DNA of 31,382 nucleotides from Bordetella parapertussis (GTDB lineage: Bacteria; Pseudomonadota; Gammaproteobacteria; Burkholderiales; SG8-41), in the NCBI GenBank assembly GCA_945870465.1, contig CAMBSS010000028.1, forward strand, positions 1 to 31,382. Reading direction: 5' to 3'. The notes beneath the pieces are model-generated. The model had not been told where the DNA came from, made no database searches, and worked only from the letters and a program-made list of their open reading frames with translations. This document shows, one piece after another, positions 1 through 8,908 of the stretch (position 1 is the first letter of the stretch; each line of letters begins with the position of its first letter). Both the position numbers and the translations under genes were made by a program.

Positions 1-773
1 AACACCGGCGTCAGGTAGAAGAGGCTGGTCACGCGCGTCGCCTCGCCGTGGCGCATCAGCGTGTGCAGCGCGCTGACGGCGAGTATCGACGCGGCGATGA
101 CGAGAAACACGATGGCGCCCAGCATCGGCCAGGCCCACGTAACGCGGAAGCCTTCGACAAACCAGGCCAGCGGCACGAGCACGAGTGCGGACGCCACAAA
201 CTGCACCAGCGCCGACGCGCGCAAATCCACGCGCGGGCAGAACACACGCTGATACAGGGTGCCGGTGGTGACCGCCAGCAGAGCAACGATCACCGCGCAC
301 AGGCTGGCGATGGTCATCTCGCGGATGTCGATCTTGTGCCATACCACGAGCACGACGCCGGCAAAGCCGACGGCTATGCCCAGCCATTGGCGGCGCGAGA
401 GTTGCTCGCCCAGCCAGCGCGAGGCGACCACGGCGGTGAGCAGCGGCTGGACCGTCAGCAGGACGGCCGTAATGCCGGCGGACACGCCGAGATACTGCGT
501 GTAATGACTGCCGCCGAGGTGGATGGCATGCATGAAAAGGCCGGCGACGATCACGTGCCCGAGTTCCGCGCGCGACGCCGGCCACTGCGGGCGCACGATC
601 AGCACGATGGGGATCATGCACGCGATGCCAAACAGGAAGCGCAGCGTCAGGAAGGTGAAAGGCGGCGCGTACTGCATGCCGATTTTGGAGGCGAGAAAGC
701 CCGAGCCCCAGATGGTCACGAAATACCAGGCGAGGAACGAATCCAGCCAGCGGCGATTGGAATGGGCGGACAT
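1..773 (-). CDS. EamA/DMT-family transporter, C-terminus outside window
   Basis: Probable inner-membrane exporter of the drug/metabolite transporter superfamily. I translated the minus strand from the ATG at 773-771: it opens MSAHSNRRWLDSFLAWYFV and continues as about 257 residues of alternating hydrophobic segments, with a typical EamA beginning (F-V-T-I-W-G-S-G-F-L) and the internal repeat of the family (ending in ALHTLMRHGEATRVTSLFY). The frame runs off the left edge; family members are usually 280-310 aa, so roughly 30-50 residues are missing. It is the most downstream gene of the minus-strand group, 77 bp after the D-aminoacylase stop, so the two could be co-transcribed. The substrate cannot be predicted; amino acids or metabolites are usual for the family. 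Family assignment is fairly sure, specificity unknown. Confidence 0.85.
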   Translation of the reverse strand, partial: MSAHSNRRWLDSFLAWYFVTIWGSGFLASKIGMQYAPPFTFLTLRFLFGIACMIPIVLIVRPQWPASRAELGHVIVAGLFMHAIHLGGSHYTQYLGVSAGITAVLLTVQPLLTAVVASRWLGEQLSRRQWLGIAVGFAGVVLVVWHKIDIREMTIASLCAVIVALLAVTTGTLYQRVFCPRVDLRASALVQFVASALVLVPLAWFVEGFRVTWAWPMLGAIVFLVIAASILAVSALHTLMRHGEATRVTSLFYLTPV

Positions 774-850
774 CACGACAGCCCGAGTATACCTTGCGGC
801 AAATCACCGCCGCTGAGTGGCGACCCGCCCAGCATTACATTTTAACCGCG

Positions 851-2302
851 TCACGCTTCCCGTAGCAGCACGCGTCCCGGCCGCGCACCGGTCGTCTTGC
901 CGTCGCGCCATACGATGGCGCCATTGACGACGACGGTACCGATGCCGCGCGCGGGCAGCGTCGAGTGCACGAAATCCGCCGCGTCCATCACGGTGTCGGC
1001 ATTGAACAGCGTGATGTCGGCGTATGCGCCGGCCTTCAGCACGCCGCGATCTTTGAGTCCGAACTTGCCTGCCGTGAGGCCGGTCATCTTGTAGACCGCG
1101 GTTTCCAGCGGAAAGAGTTTCAATTCGCGCGAGTAATGGCCCAGCACGCGCGGGAAAGTGCCCCACAGCCGCGGATGTGGCTTGGTGTCGTGCGGCAGCC
1201 CGTCCGACCCGATCATGGTTTCTTCGAAAGCGAGAATGCGCTGCACGTCTTTTTCATCCAGCATGAAATAAATCGCGCCGGCCGGTTTTATTTTCTCGAC
1301 GGCTTCGGCCTGCGTCATCTTGAGCCGCTTCGCGACTTCGTCGAGATCGACGCCCGAGAATTCCGGATGTGGCTTGGACCAGGTGATGATGATGCGCGAT
1401 GATTGCTCGAGCCGGTCGTAACGCAATACCGTCGACGACGCGATATACGGATAGCAGTCGAGCCCCATCGGCTGCTTTTTCATCAGCCCGGCGATCTGCT
1501 TCAGCGTCTCGACCGAGCGGCCGTGGTTTTTGGTGCCGACCGTTTTATGGTGCGAAATGACGATGGGAACCGCCAGCGTGCGGCCGATCAAACAGGTTTC
1601 CTCGATCGACTCGGTGACCTGGTCGTCTTCGTTGCGCATGTGTGTGACGTAGAGGCCGTTGAATTCTGTCAGCGGGCGGCAGATCTCGATGATTTCCTCT
1701 GTCGGCGCGCAGGCGGCTGGCGGGTAGGCGGTGCCGGTGGAAACGCCGATCGCGCCCGAAGCGAGTGATTCCTGCGCCATCGCGCGCATTTTCGCCATCT
1801 CGGCCGTTGTCGCCGCGCGGTCGAGCCGGTCCATCGTGGCCACGCGGAACGTCGTATGGCCGACGAGGCAGGTGGCGTTGATGGCGGCGGGCTTGGCCGC
1901 GAGTTCTTCGCGGTAGGCGCGGAAGCTCGGAAACCTGAACCAGTCGCCGCTGCCGTCAAGCAAATCGAGGGGCGGCGTCGAGGCGCCGTTGGCGGGCGAG
2001 TGCGCGAGGCTGATGCCGCAGTTGCCGGTGACTACCGTCGTAACGCCCTGGCTGACTTTCGGCGCCATGTCCGGGTTGGACAAGAGCATGCGGTCGTCGT
2101 GCGTGTGCGCATCGATGAAGCCGGGTGCGGCGATCATGCCCGTTGCGTCGACTTCGGTGTCGGCGGTTGCCTTGTCCAGCGCGCCGATTTTGACTATGCG
2201 GTCGCCGCGCACGCCGATCTCGCCGTGGAAACGCGGCGCGCGCGTGCCGTCGATGATGGTCGCGTTGCGAACTATCAGGTCGTAGTGTTCAGTGCTGGCC
2301 AT
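851..2302 (-). CDS. D-aminoacylase / N-acyl-D-amino-acid deacylase
   Basis: Zinc amidohydrolase of 483 aa predicted to remove the acyl group from N-acyl-D-amino acids in the cytoplasm. The N-terminal beta-sandwich strand (DLIVRNATIIDG) is followed by the metal motif F-I-D-A-H-T-H (His66, His68). Further candidate ligands are Cys95 (TGNCGIS), His221 (YVTHMRNED), His251 (ISHHK) and Asp367 (GSDGLPHD). These fall within one residue of the ligands described for the Alcaligenes D-aminoacylase (H67, H69, C96, H220, H250, D366), so the active site looks complete. C-terminal GAYADITLFN and VNGAIVWRDG are typical of the superfamily. The Shine-Dalgarno site before the chosen ATG is weak. A Bug binding protein lies just upstream on the same strand, separated by a repeat, hinting at uptake plus hydrolysis of the same compound class. 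N-acyl-D-glutamate or D-aspartate specificity is possible. Confidence 0.9.
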   Translation of the reverse strand: MASTEHYDLIVRNATIIDGTRAPRFHGEIGVRGDRIVKIGALDKATADTEVDATGMIAAPGFIDAHTHDDRMLLSNPDMAPKVSQGVTTVVTGNCGISLAHSPANGASTPPLDLLDGSGDWFRFPSFRAYREELAAKPAAINATCLVGHTTFRVATMDRLDRAATTAEMAKMRAMAQESLASGAIGVSTGTAYPPAACAPTEEIIEICRPLTEFNGLYVTHMRNEDDQVTESIEETCLIGRTLAVPIVISHHKTVGTKNHGRSVETLKQIAGLMKKQPMGLDCYPYIASSTVLRYDRLEQSSRIIITWSKPHPEFSGVDLDEVAKRLKMTQAEAVEKIKPAGAIYFMLDEKDVQRILAFEETMIGSDGLPHDTKPHPRLWGTFPRVLGHYSRELKLFPLETAVYKMTGLTAGKFGLKDRGVLKAGAYADITLFNADTVMDAADFVHSTLPARGIGTVVVNGAIVWRDGKTTGARPGRVLLREA

Positions 2303-2340
2303 AATATATTTTCGAAATGATCATCAGTATTTCCTTCAAG

Positions 2341-2450
2341 CAACGCAACCGCCGATGCACGCCGATTAACGCCGATAATTACCCGCGTATTTCTACGGTT
2401 GGGATTGTCTGTGGCTATCCGCGTTCATCTGCGTGCATCGGCGGTTGCAT
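2341..2450. repeat. Intergenic palindromic repeat, copy R1 (degenerate)
   Basis: Imperfect inverted repeat between the Bug gene (stop at 2456) and the D-aminoacylase start (2302). The left arm reads AACCGCCGATGCACGCCGAT and the right arm, inverted, ATCCGCGTTCATCTGCGTGC followed by ATCGGCGGTT. The TAGAA..TCTCAAAAA ends found in the better copies are not recognisable, so this is the shortest and most eroded member. It ends 5 bp from the Bug stop codon. Confidence 0.8.
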
Positions 2451-2455
2451 CAGAT

Positions 2456-3427
2456 TTAGTCGAGTTTGGCACCGGATTTCTTGACGACGTCTGCCCACTT
2501 CGCGGTTTCCTGGCGGGCGAACGCCGTGAATTCTTCCGGCGTGCCGCCGACCGGATCGGCTTCGATGGCGGCATAGCGGTCTTTCAGGGCAGTCGACCGC
2601 AACGCTTTGTTGACTTCGCTGTTGAGCTTGGTGACGATGGCCTTCGGCGTGCCGACCGGTACCACGAGCCCGCCCCAGGCGTTGGTCTCGTAACCGGGCA
2701 CGCCGGCTTCCGCTATCGTCGGGATGTCGGGAAATATCGGCGAACGCTTCGCGCTGCTGACGCCGATGCCGCGCACCTTGCCCGAGCGCACGTGGGGCGA
2801 AATCGAAGTCAGGTTGTCGAACATCAGTTGCACCTGGCCGCCGATCAGGTCCGAAATCCCTTGCGGGCTGCCTTTATACGGCACGTGCACGATCTGCGTG
2901 CCGGTCATGATCTTGAAGAGCTCGCCGCCGAGATGGCCGGTGGTGCCGTTGCCGCCAGACGCATTCGTCAACTTGCCCGGGTACTGCCGCGCGTAATCGA
3001 TCAATTCCTTGACCGATTTTACCGGCAGGGCGTTGGTCACCGCGAGCATGTTGTAAGTCGACAGGAACTGGCCGACGACGACGAGATCCTTGTCCGGATC
3101 GTACGGCTGCTGTGCTTTGGGCAGCAGCGATTTGTTGATGGCGAGCGACACCACGTTGGCGTAGCCAATCGTATACCCGTCGGGATTGGCGCGCACGATC
3201 ATGTCGGTGCCGATGGTGTAGCTGGCGCCGGGGCGATTGTCGATCACGATCTGCTGGCCCATCTGCTTGACCAACTCGAGCGCGAGTATGCGCGTCACGA
3301 CGTCGGGCGAGCCGCCGGCCGCGGACGGAATGATGAGCCGGATCGGGCGTTCCGGGTACTCGGCTTGCGCGCTGCCCGCAGCGCCGAGCAATGAAAGCAC
3401 GCCCATCGACAACATTATCCTGTTCAT
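2456..3427 (-). CDS. Bug-family (TctC-like) periplasmic solute-binding protein 1
   Basis: Extracytoplasmic binding protein of tripartite tricarboxylate-type transport, 323 aa, predicted to capture a carboxylate or similar small solute in the periplasm. I chose the ATG at 3427 (MNRIMLSMGV...) over the one 24 bp upstream because an AAGGGA site lies at correct spacing and it gives a clean signal peptide ending at A-Q-A before EYPERPIR. Family motifs are present: IPSAAGG, DNRPGASYTIG, PDGYTIG, YDPDKDL, HVPYKG, IPTIAEAGVPGYE. No TctA/TctB partner is adjacent. It lies upstream of the D-aminoacylase gene on the same strand and downstream of pdxH. The ligand is unknown; Bug proteins bind very different compounds. 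Confidence 0.92.
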   Translation of the reverse strand: MNRIMLSMGVLSLLGAAGSAQAEYPERPIRLIIPSAAGGSPDVVTRILALELVKQMGQQIVIDNRPGASYTIGTDMIVRANPDGYTIGYANVVSLAINKSLLPKAQQPYDPDKDLVVVGQFLSTYNMLAVTNALPVKSVKELIDYARQYPGKLTNASGGNGTTGHLGGELFKIMTGTQIVHVPYKGSPQGISDLIGGQVQLMFDNLTSISPHVRSGKVRGIGVSSAKRSPIFPDIPTIAEAGVPGYETNAWGGLVVPVGTPKAIVTKLNSEVNKALRSTALKDRYAAIEADPVGGTPEEFTAFARQETAKWADVVKKSGAKLD

Positions 3428-3466
3428 GACGTTTCCCTTTTTTCGTTGCAAAACGGCGGTTACGGG

Positions 3467-4099
3467 TCAGGGCGCGAGGCGCGTGATTTTCCAACCGCCG
3501 TCGACGCGCGAATAAAGCACTCGGTCGTGCAGGCGGTTGGGGCGTCCCTGCCAGAACTCGATAGCCGAAGGCAGCACGCGATAGCCGCCCCAGTGTGCGG
3601 GCCGCGTTGGCGCATCGCCCTGCGATTTTTCGGCCGCGGCAAATCGCGCTTCCAGCACCGTGCGATTCGGCACCACCTCGCTTTGCGGCGACGCGATCGC
3701 GGCGTGCTGGCTGCCGAGCGGGCGGCTGGCAAAATATTCGTCGGATTCCTGCGCCGTCACTTTCTCCACGCTGCCGTCGATGCGCACTTCGCGTTCAAGC
3801 TCGGTCCAGTGAAAAAGCAACGCTGCGGCCGGGTTGGCGGCGATTTCCGTGCCTTTGCGTGATGAGTAATTGGTGAAGAACACAAAGCCGCGCGCATCGA
3901 CGCCTTTCAGCAGCACGATGCGCGCCGCCGGCTGGCCGCTGGCTGATACGGTAGCAAGCGTCATCGCGTTCAGCATCGGCATTTTTGCGGCGATCGCCTC
4001 CTTGAACCAGCGGTCGAACTGTACGAATGGATCGTGGGCGACATCCTGCTCGTCGAGGGATTCGCGCATGTACTCCTGGTGCAGGTCAGCAATGTTCAT
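3467..4099 (-). CDS. pdxH: Pyridoxine/pyridoxamine 5'-phosphate oxidase
   Basis: FMN enzyme that oxidises pyridoxamine or pyridoxine 5'-phosphate to pyridoxal 5'-phosphate with O2, the last step of de novo and salvage vitamin B6 synthesis. The 210-aa length is normal. The N-terminal helix ([14 protein letters not shown]) leads into NAMTLATVS, then the FMN-binding [10 protein letters not shown] and [23 protein letters not shown] and the C-terminal [24 protein letters not shown] match the substrate and dimer-interface signatures, ending in WKITRLAP as usual. It lies between a Bug gene (39 bp downstream) and an NnrU-family gene (48 bp upstream), all on the minus strand. The Shine-Dalgarno site is weak. 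Confidence 0.96.
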   Translation of the reverse strand: MNIADLHQEYMRESLDEQDVAHDPFVQFDRWFKEAIAAKMPMLNAMTLATVSASGQPAARIVLLKGVDARGFVFFTNYSSRKGTEIAANPAAALLFHWTELEREVRIDGSVEKVTAQESDEYFASRPLGSQHAAIASPQSEVVPNRTVLEARFAAAEKSQGDAPTRPAHWGGYRVLPSAIEFWQGRPNRLHDRVLYSRVDGGWKITRLAP

Positions 4100-4147
4100 G
4101 GGGATAGTGGTGTTGGATGAGGCGATATTCTAACCGGGCAGCGCGCA

Positions 4148-4828
4148 TCAGATGATAGCGTGCGCGCCGAACAGCCGGTGATGCAGCATGATCAGCGCAA
4201 CGTAGAGAGCGAGGCCGAGCAGGATTTTCCACCAGCCGATTTCGGCCAGTTTGAACTGATTGCGGCCGCCGGCGATCGCCGCGAACGGCAGGTTCGATGT
4301 CACGGCGGCAAATTGCTTCCAGTCAGCGCCCAGAGTTGCCGCTTTGCGCCGGTCGATGAGCCATGCGCCCGAGAGCGCGAGCACGATGAAAGTGCCGAAA
4401 AATATCAAGGCGGCCGCATCGCCGCGTGCCGCGATGTGGCTGGCTCCCCACAGCGCGAAGCCCCACATCAGCGGGTGGCGGGTGATGCGCAGGATGCCGC
4501 GCGCAGGATGCGTCGATTTAAGCAGCTTCTCCCGCCCGACCATCGTCGGATTGGGCGTGGCCAGCGCGCACACCATGAATACCAGCGCGATGGGCATGAC
4601 GAACAGCGGCACCGGACGCAGCGCCACCGCGTACCAGAGATTGATGAAGGGCGCGTGATAGAACGCCCAGATCATCCAGCCCAGCGTCGCGAACGCGAGC
4701 AGCGAATACAGCGCGAGATAAGCTTTGCCCAGCGTCGCGACAAGCGCTGCCCGCAACGGCGTGCTCGCAATGTAGTGCGTCGCGAGAAACGCCACGGCGG
4801 CCAGCACGAGATGGGTCATGGGTTCCAT
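4148..4828 (-). CDS. NnrU family integral membrane protein
   Basis: Inner-membrane protein of 226 aa with about six hydrophobic segments. The N-terminal LVLAAVAFLATHYIAS, the central L-R-I-T-R-H-P-L-M-W-G-F-A-L-W-G-A-S-H region (an isoprenylcysteine-methyltransferase-like RHPLxxG motif) and the C-terminal GWWKILLGLALYVALIMLHHRLFG are typical of NnrU. The founding member was linked to nitrite and nitric oxide metabolism in Rhodobacter, but most homologues lie away from denitrification genes, as here, so a nitrogen role should not be assumed. The start at 4828 has a GAAGGG site 7 nt upstream. A second in-frame ATG three codons on is less well placed. Confidence 0.88.
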   Translation of the reverse strand: MEPMTHLVLAAVAFLATHYIASTPLRAALVATLGKAYLALYSLLAFATLGWMIWAFYHAPFINLWYAVALRPVPLFVMPIALVFMVCALATPNPTMVGREKLLKSTHPARGILRITRHPLMWGFALWGASHIAARGDAAALIFFGTFIVLALSGAWLIDRRKAATLGADWKQFAAVTSNLPFAAIAGGRNQFKLAEIGWWKILLGLALYVALIMLHHRLFGAHAII

Positions 4829-4900
4829 ATGGCACCCTTCGGTTTGTCAGGCGCGGCACGCGCCGCGCCTGTTCCGCCATATTAGAGCATTTAACCGTTC

Positions 4901-7852
4901 TCATTTGACTTCAAACTCGCCAACGAACACGGTTTCCTGCCGGCCCTTGAGGCGCAGGGTGATGCTTTGCTCTTTTTGCTCGGCGGTGCCGAAGCGGGTC
5001 GCGAGCTTCACTTGCAGCGTGGTCGGCCCGGTCACTGCCTGGCGGCGGTCGCCAAAATACTGCGCCTCCACTTTGTATTTGCCCGGCTTGGCGCGCTTTA
5101 ACGAGAATTCCTCCGGCCCGTAGCCGCCGGTGAAATCGAGCGACATGCGCCCGCCCTGGTAAGTGAGCTGGTGTCCGTAGAACGCTTTTTCGCCGTTGGG
5201 ATCGGTCACCCACAAATCGATGTCGGTGTTGTCCGCATCCCACGTCATCACCACGCGCAGATCGAGCGGCAGGTTCTTGATCAGGCGCGGATCGATGCGG
5301 CTCAGGTCCAGCTTGTCGCCGTTGGTCGCGATGATCGCGTTCAACTCCGCCAGCGTGATGATTTCGACGTCGGGAAAGCGCCCGTGCCAGGGCTTGACCA
5401 CGACTTCGTACAGCGTGTCGATCGCCTGCTGGTACTGGCGGTTGGCGCCGAGTGCCAAGCCGAGGTCGCGGTACGACTGCGGTTCTTCCGGCGAAAGTTC
5501 CAGCACCTTGCGGAATACCGGAATGGCGAGGGCCGGCCGGTTCGCCTGTAGCAGACGGTAGCCGAGGATGCGCAGGATATGACGGTTCTCGAGGTCCATT
5601 TCGGCGAGGTTGGTCAGCACGCGCACGGCGAGCGCCGGCTGCTTCTTGTCGAACAGGATGTCGGCGGCGTCGAGAAAAAACGCCGTGCTGTTCAGATAAC
5701 CGGGCCGCTCGTCGAGATAGACGCGGTAAACGTTGTCGCCCGCCGCATTGCGCATGCGGGTCGCGTACGGCGCGTCGGGTTCCCATTTCTTGAGTTGTAT
5801 GGTGGCGTTGATCGCGCTCGCCATGCTGTCGCTGGCGCCGGCCATTTCAGACGCCATGCCCGACACGTTGGCGCGGGCCGATTTGGCGACTTCCCGTTCC
5901 GCCAGGCGTTGTGCGGACTGCGCTTCGGACCGTATGGCCGGTGCGGGAGCAGACGCGGGCAGCGGGGCCTGATCGCGCCGGTCCTGCATCAGGCCCGACG
6001 TTTCGGCGGGCCTCAACACCTGCGGTGGCACGGGTTTGTCGCCCTGCGGGAAATCCTTGTTCCACCATGCGATCTTTGCCTCGAAGCGGCGCACGATGTT
6101 TTCCAGGTGCGCGTTGCGGTCGGCGCCGCGGCGTTGTGCGGCGAACTGCTGCAGTCGTGCATAGTCTGCCGTCAGTTCCGGCGGCGGCGCGATTTCGTAG
6201 CGTACATAGTCTTCGGTTCTTTCGAGCACGATCAACGACGTTTCGCGCGTGACGAGATGGAACGCCTGCCCGAGCCGGCGAATTTCGGCGCGGTTCAGAT
6301 CGTACTGTGCTTCGAGCGCGCCCACTTTCAAACGCGCCCACAATGGGGCGACCAGCATGAAAGGTGCGGCGCCCGCGCGCACCGGCACTTCGAGCGTGAC
6401 CGGTTTTGCGCCGGGATGCGCGATGGAGAGGCGTACGCGCGTCGATGCTTCGGTCAATTGTCCCGCAACTTCAATGCGTCCCTGCTGCGGGTACGGCGAG
6501 CGCATCACGAGTTCGCGCGCGCCGTCAGCGGAAAGAATGGAAACGCGCGTGGTCGCAAACAGCAGTTTGCGCTCGGCTTCGCGCGCGGAGTCGGCGAGCA
6601 GATCGATAAAGCGGCCGCCGCTGTCTTCGGCGAGGTGGGTAAGAAACGTCGGGGCGCTTTTGTTCGACGCCGAAACGCTGTAGAGCGGCACGCGCAGCGC
6701 GGTGAGCGCTCGTGCGCCGAAGTTGGACAAACCGTCGCTGAACAACAGGTACTCGGGAATCGCGGAGTCGGCAACGAAAGCGCCGAGGTTGGTCGCGCCA
6801 TCGTAGGCAGTACTTTCGAGTGCGGCACGCAACGCCTGCCAGTTGCCGTTCACGATACTGAAGGACTGCGCGGCCTCGGCGGAATCGCGTATGCGCGTGA
6901 GCCGCACTTCACCGTTTTTCATGCGGCGGAAGTACGCGTCCAGCAGTGCGAATTCGCGCCCGTGATCGCGGGCTGCACCCGAGCCCGAGCTGTCCCACAC
7001 CAGGCCTACGACGGCAGGCAGCGTGCGCGCCGCTTCGCGCGCCGGCACCTGCAGGTCCGCGTAGAAGTAGGTCTTTGCATCGAACACCTGCGTATAGGCC
7101 TGCGCGCCGGGCGCGGGCGGAATATCAAGTTCGAGCACGCCGCGGCCGGCGTAGCGGTCGCGCGACACCTGTGCGTGATAGCCGTTGTTCCCCGGTTTGA
7201 AATTGAGGTCGTCGAGCTGGCCGCGCGTTTTCTCCGGTGCGCCCTTGGCGCCGACGACATTGAGGTCGAGCCGGAAGTTGTCGAGCGTGTCGGCGTATTC
7301 GAGCGGCAGGCGGTAGACGAGGCGGCCCGCGCGTTTTTTCAGCGTTTCGGCATAACGGATGAGCACCTGCCGCGTGCCAAGTGCTGGTATCGGGTAGACG
7401 CGCAGCTTGAAGTTGTTGCCCTGCGTGATCTGCAGCAAGCCCGGATCGACTTTAGCGCGCGTGATGTCTTCGAACACCGCCTGGCCGCGCGCTTTGTCGA
7501 CCGGCACCGCTTCGCGCATGCGCCCGTTCACGTCGAGCGCGAAACCGAGCACGTTCTGGCCGGCAAGCAGCGGGAACTGCAGCTCGCCTTCGAGGATGCG
7601 GCGGTTGGGGTTGTGGAAAGTGAGCGCGATCTCCGTGACTGCGAGACTGCCGCTGACTTCGGTATGCACGGCGACCTGCTGCAGGCGCACCGGCGTGTCG
7701 CCGGGTGCTGCGATCACCAGTTGCGGACGCGCTACGCGCTCGACCGACACCGGAGCCAGATTTTGCGCGCTGGCTGTCAGAGCCAGCCACGCGCCAGCCA
7801 GCAAAAGAAAGAACTTGGTAACCCGCTGTTTACCTGCGCTTGAATGCTGCAT
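4901..7852 (-). CDS. Secreted VIT-vWA-TPR-DUF2135 protein
   Basis: Large exported protein of 983 aa. A signal peptide (FFLLLAGAWLALTASAQ, residues 14-30) is followed by a vault/inter-alpha-trypsin (VIT) domain (about 40-170: LTFHNPNRRILEGELQFPL, DKARGQAVFEDI). Next is a von Willebrand A domain (about 278-450) with an intact D-S-S-G-S metal-site motif at 287-291. A proline/alanine-rich, low-complexity linker precedes TPR-like helices (about 720-830: HILRILGYRLLQANRPALAI, EEPQSYRDLGLALGANRQYQ). The C-terminal DUF2135 domain has DADNTDIDLWVTDPNG and GGYGPEEFSLKRAKPGKYKV. This points to protein-protein interaction or an envelope assembly/chaperone role rather than an enzyme. The start is supported by GGGAGGC upstream. 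It is 72 bp upstream of nnrU and appears to be expressed from its own leader. Confidence 0.9.
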   Translation of the reverse strand: MQHSSAGKQRVTKFFLLLAGAWLALTASAQNLAPVSVERVARPQLVIAAPGDTPVRLQQVAVHTEVSGSLAVTEIALTFHNPNRRILEGELQFPLLAGQNVLGFALDVNGRMREAVPVDKARGQAVFEDITRAKVDPGLLQITQGNNFKLRVYPIPALGTRQVLIRYAETLKKRAGRLVYRLPLEYADTLDNFRLDLNVVGAKGAPEKTRGQLDDLNFKPGNNGYHAQVSRDRYAGRGVLELDIPPAPGAQAYTQVFDAKTYFYADLQVPAREAARTLPAVVGLVWDSSGSGAARDHGREFALLDAYFRRMKNGEVRLTRIRDSAEAAQSFSIVNGNWQALRAALESTAYDGATNLGAFVADSAIPEYLLFSDGLSNFGARALTALRVPLYSVSASNKSAPTFLTHLAEDSGGRFIDLLADSAREAERKLLFATTRVSILSADGARELVMRSPYPQQGRIEVAGQLTEASTRVRLSIAHPGAKPVTLEVPVRAGAAPFMLVAPLWARLKVGALEAQYDLNRAEIRRLGQAFHLVTRETSLIVLERTEDYVRYEIAPPPELTADYARLQQFAAQRRGADRNAHLENIVRRFEAKIAWWNKDFPQGDKPVPPQVLRPAETSGLMQDRRDQAPLPASAPAPAIRSEAQSAQRLAEREVAKSARANVSGMASEMAGASDSMASAINATIQLKKWEPDAPYATRMRNAAGDNVYRVYLDERPGYLNSTAFFLDAADILFDKKQPALAVRVLTNLAEMDLENRHILRILGYRLLQANRPALAIPVFRKVLELSPEEPQSYRDLGLALGANRQYQQAIDTLYEVVVKPWHGRFPDVEIITLAELNAIIATNGDKLDLSRIDPRLIKNLPLDLRVVMTWDADNTDIDLWVTDPNGEKAFYGHQLTYQGGRMSLDFTGGYGPEEFSLKRAKPGKYKVEAQYFGDRRQAVTGPTTLQVKLATRFGTAEQKEQSITLRLKGRQETVFVGEFEVK

Positions 7853-7932
7853 GACTGCCTCCCGGTTGAAGATGACCTGCCGCTATAAACGGCCGGTGCT
7901 TCCGGAAGGGGTTAAATCCCGCTTTAGGTATT

Positions 7933-8093
7933 AGAACTCATCTCAAAAATACAACCCCGACAAGCAACCGCCGATAACGCCGATTGACGCCGATATAAAT
8001 CCAGACTTTTCCCGGAATCAAGGTCGAATCCCTTGAGCTTATCTGCGTTCATGCGCGTCTATCGGCGGTTCCAAACAGCTTTTGAGACAGCTA
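7933..8093. repeat. Intergenic palindromic repeat, copy R2
   Basis: About 160 bp between the PhyH stop and the VIT/vWA gene start. The left end is TAGAACTCATCTCAAAAATA and the right end, inverted, AGCTGTCTCAAAAGCTGTTT. Arms AACCGCCGATAACGCCGATT and ATCGGCGGTT pair across a centre containing CCAGACTTTTCCCGGAATCA. The right end finishes 2 bp from the PhyH stop codon (8095-8097). It lacks the extra hairpin module seen in R3, R4, R6 and R7. Confidence 0.9.
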
Positions 8094-8094
8094 A

Positions 8095-8868
8095 CTATTT
8101 GGCCAGGCAGTCGTCGGGCAGGCATTGGATGGGCGTGAAATCGCGGTGCGCGATGTATTCGGGCCGTTTGAAGCGCCGGATATGGTTCTGGCAGGAGTTG
8201 AGGCTCAGGTAGACGATGGTGCGGTTCCACGGCGTCATATTGCTGCCGGAAGCGTGCACCAGGTTGCAGTGAAACATCATCATCGATCCCGCCGGGCCTT
8301 TGGGGGAAATGATGCCGCCGTCGGCCACCAGTCGCGTGATGGTGGCGTTGTCTATCGTCCATAACGGGTAACTGGTGGTCGACAAGTCATGGCCGGCATC
8401 AAAGCGCCCTTTCTGGTGCGAACGCGGGATGAACATCAGCGGGCCGTTGAACTCGTTGACGTCTTCGAGGAATACCGCGATGTTCATCGCGCGCGCGTCC
8501 GGCATGTCGTCGTCGTTAAACCACGTGCCGTAATCCTGGTGCCATTGCCAGACGTCGCCGTCGAACGCGGCCTTGCCGTTTATCTTGAACTGGTGGATGT
8601 AAACGCCGTCGCCGAGGATTTGCTGCGCGGGTTCGATCAGGCGCGGATGGCGGCCGAGCCTGCGGTAAGCGTCGTTGTAGGTATGCGCGGCGAAATTGGT
8701 GCGCACGGCGGTGCTGCCTTTTTCGCGCACGTTCTCCTGGCGCTCTTCGGCGTAGAGTTTCGGCACTTCGTCGTTGAGCGTTTTGATTTCCGCGGGCGTA
8801 AAGAGCCCGGGAAAAAACAAATAACCCTCGCGGCGGTATTCCTCGATCTGGGCGGGTGTGAGCTGCAT
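8095..8868 (-). CDS. Phytanoyl-CoA dioxygenase (PhyH) family protein
   Basis: Probable Fe(II)/2-oxoglutarate-dependent hydroxylase of 257 aa, similar in type to PhyH/EctD-like enzymes. Iron ligands are visible as H110-x-D112 (WQWHQDYGTW) and a distal His205 (CNLVHASGSN), with Arg216 (WNRTIVY) placed to bind the 2-oxoglutarate carboxylate. The reading frame stays open 69 codons further upstream, but I start at 8868 because GGAGGAG lies directly before that ATG and the family begins LTPAQIEEYRREGYLFFPG. The substrate is unknown. Its stop codon is 2 bp from repeat R2. It is about 40 bp downstream of the small membrane protein gene at 8909 and could share its transcript. Confidence 0.92.
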   Translation of the reverse strand: MQLTPAQIEEYRREGYLFFPGLFTPAEIKTLNDEVPKLYAEERQENVREKGSTAVRTNFAAHTYNDAYRRLGRHPRLIEPAQQILGDGVYIHQFKINGKAAFDGDVWQWHQDYGTWFNDDDMPDARAMNIAVFLEDVNEFNGPLMFIPRSHQKGRFDAGHDLSTTSYPLWTIDNATITRLVADGGIISPKGPAGSMMMFHCNLVHASGSNMTPWNRTIVYLSLNSCQNHIRRFKRPEYIAHRDFTPIQCLPDDCLAK

Positions 8869-8908
8869 GGTCTCCTCCAGCAACTTGCGGATCAGGAAAG
8901 CGAGCTTA

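Noticed and set aside
4148..4828. NnrU-family gene as evidence of denitrification
   Set aside because: No nitrite or nitric oxide reductase genes in the window; the family is widespread outside denitrification.
5579..7843. Very long open frame (754 codons) on the plus strand
   Set aside because: It runs opposite the VIT/vWA/TPR gene; Arg/His/Phe-rich composition without motifs is typical of the antisense of GC-rich codons.
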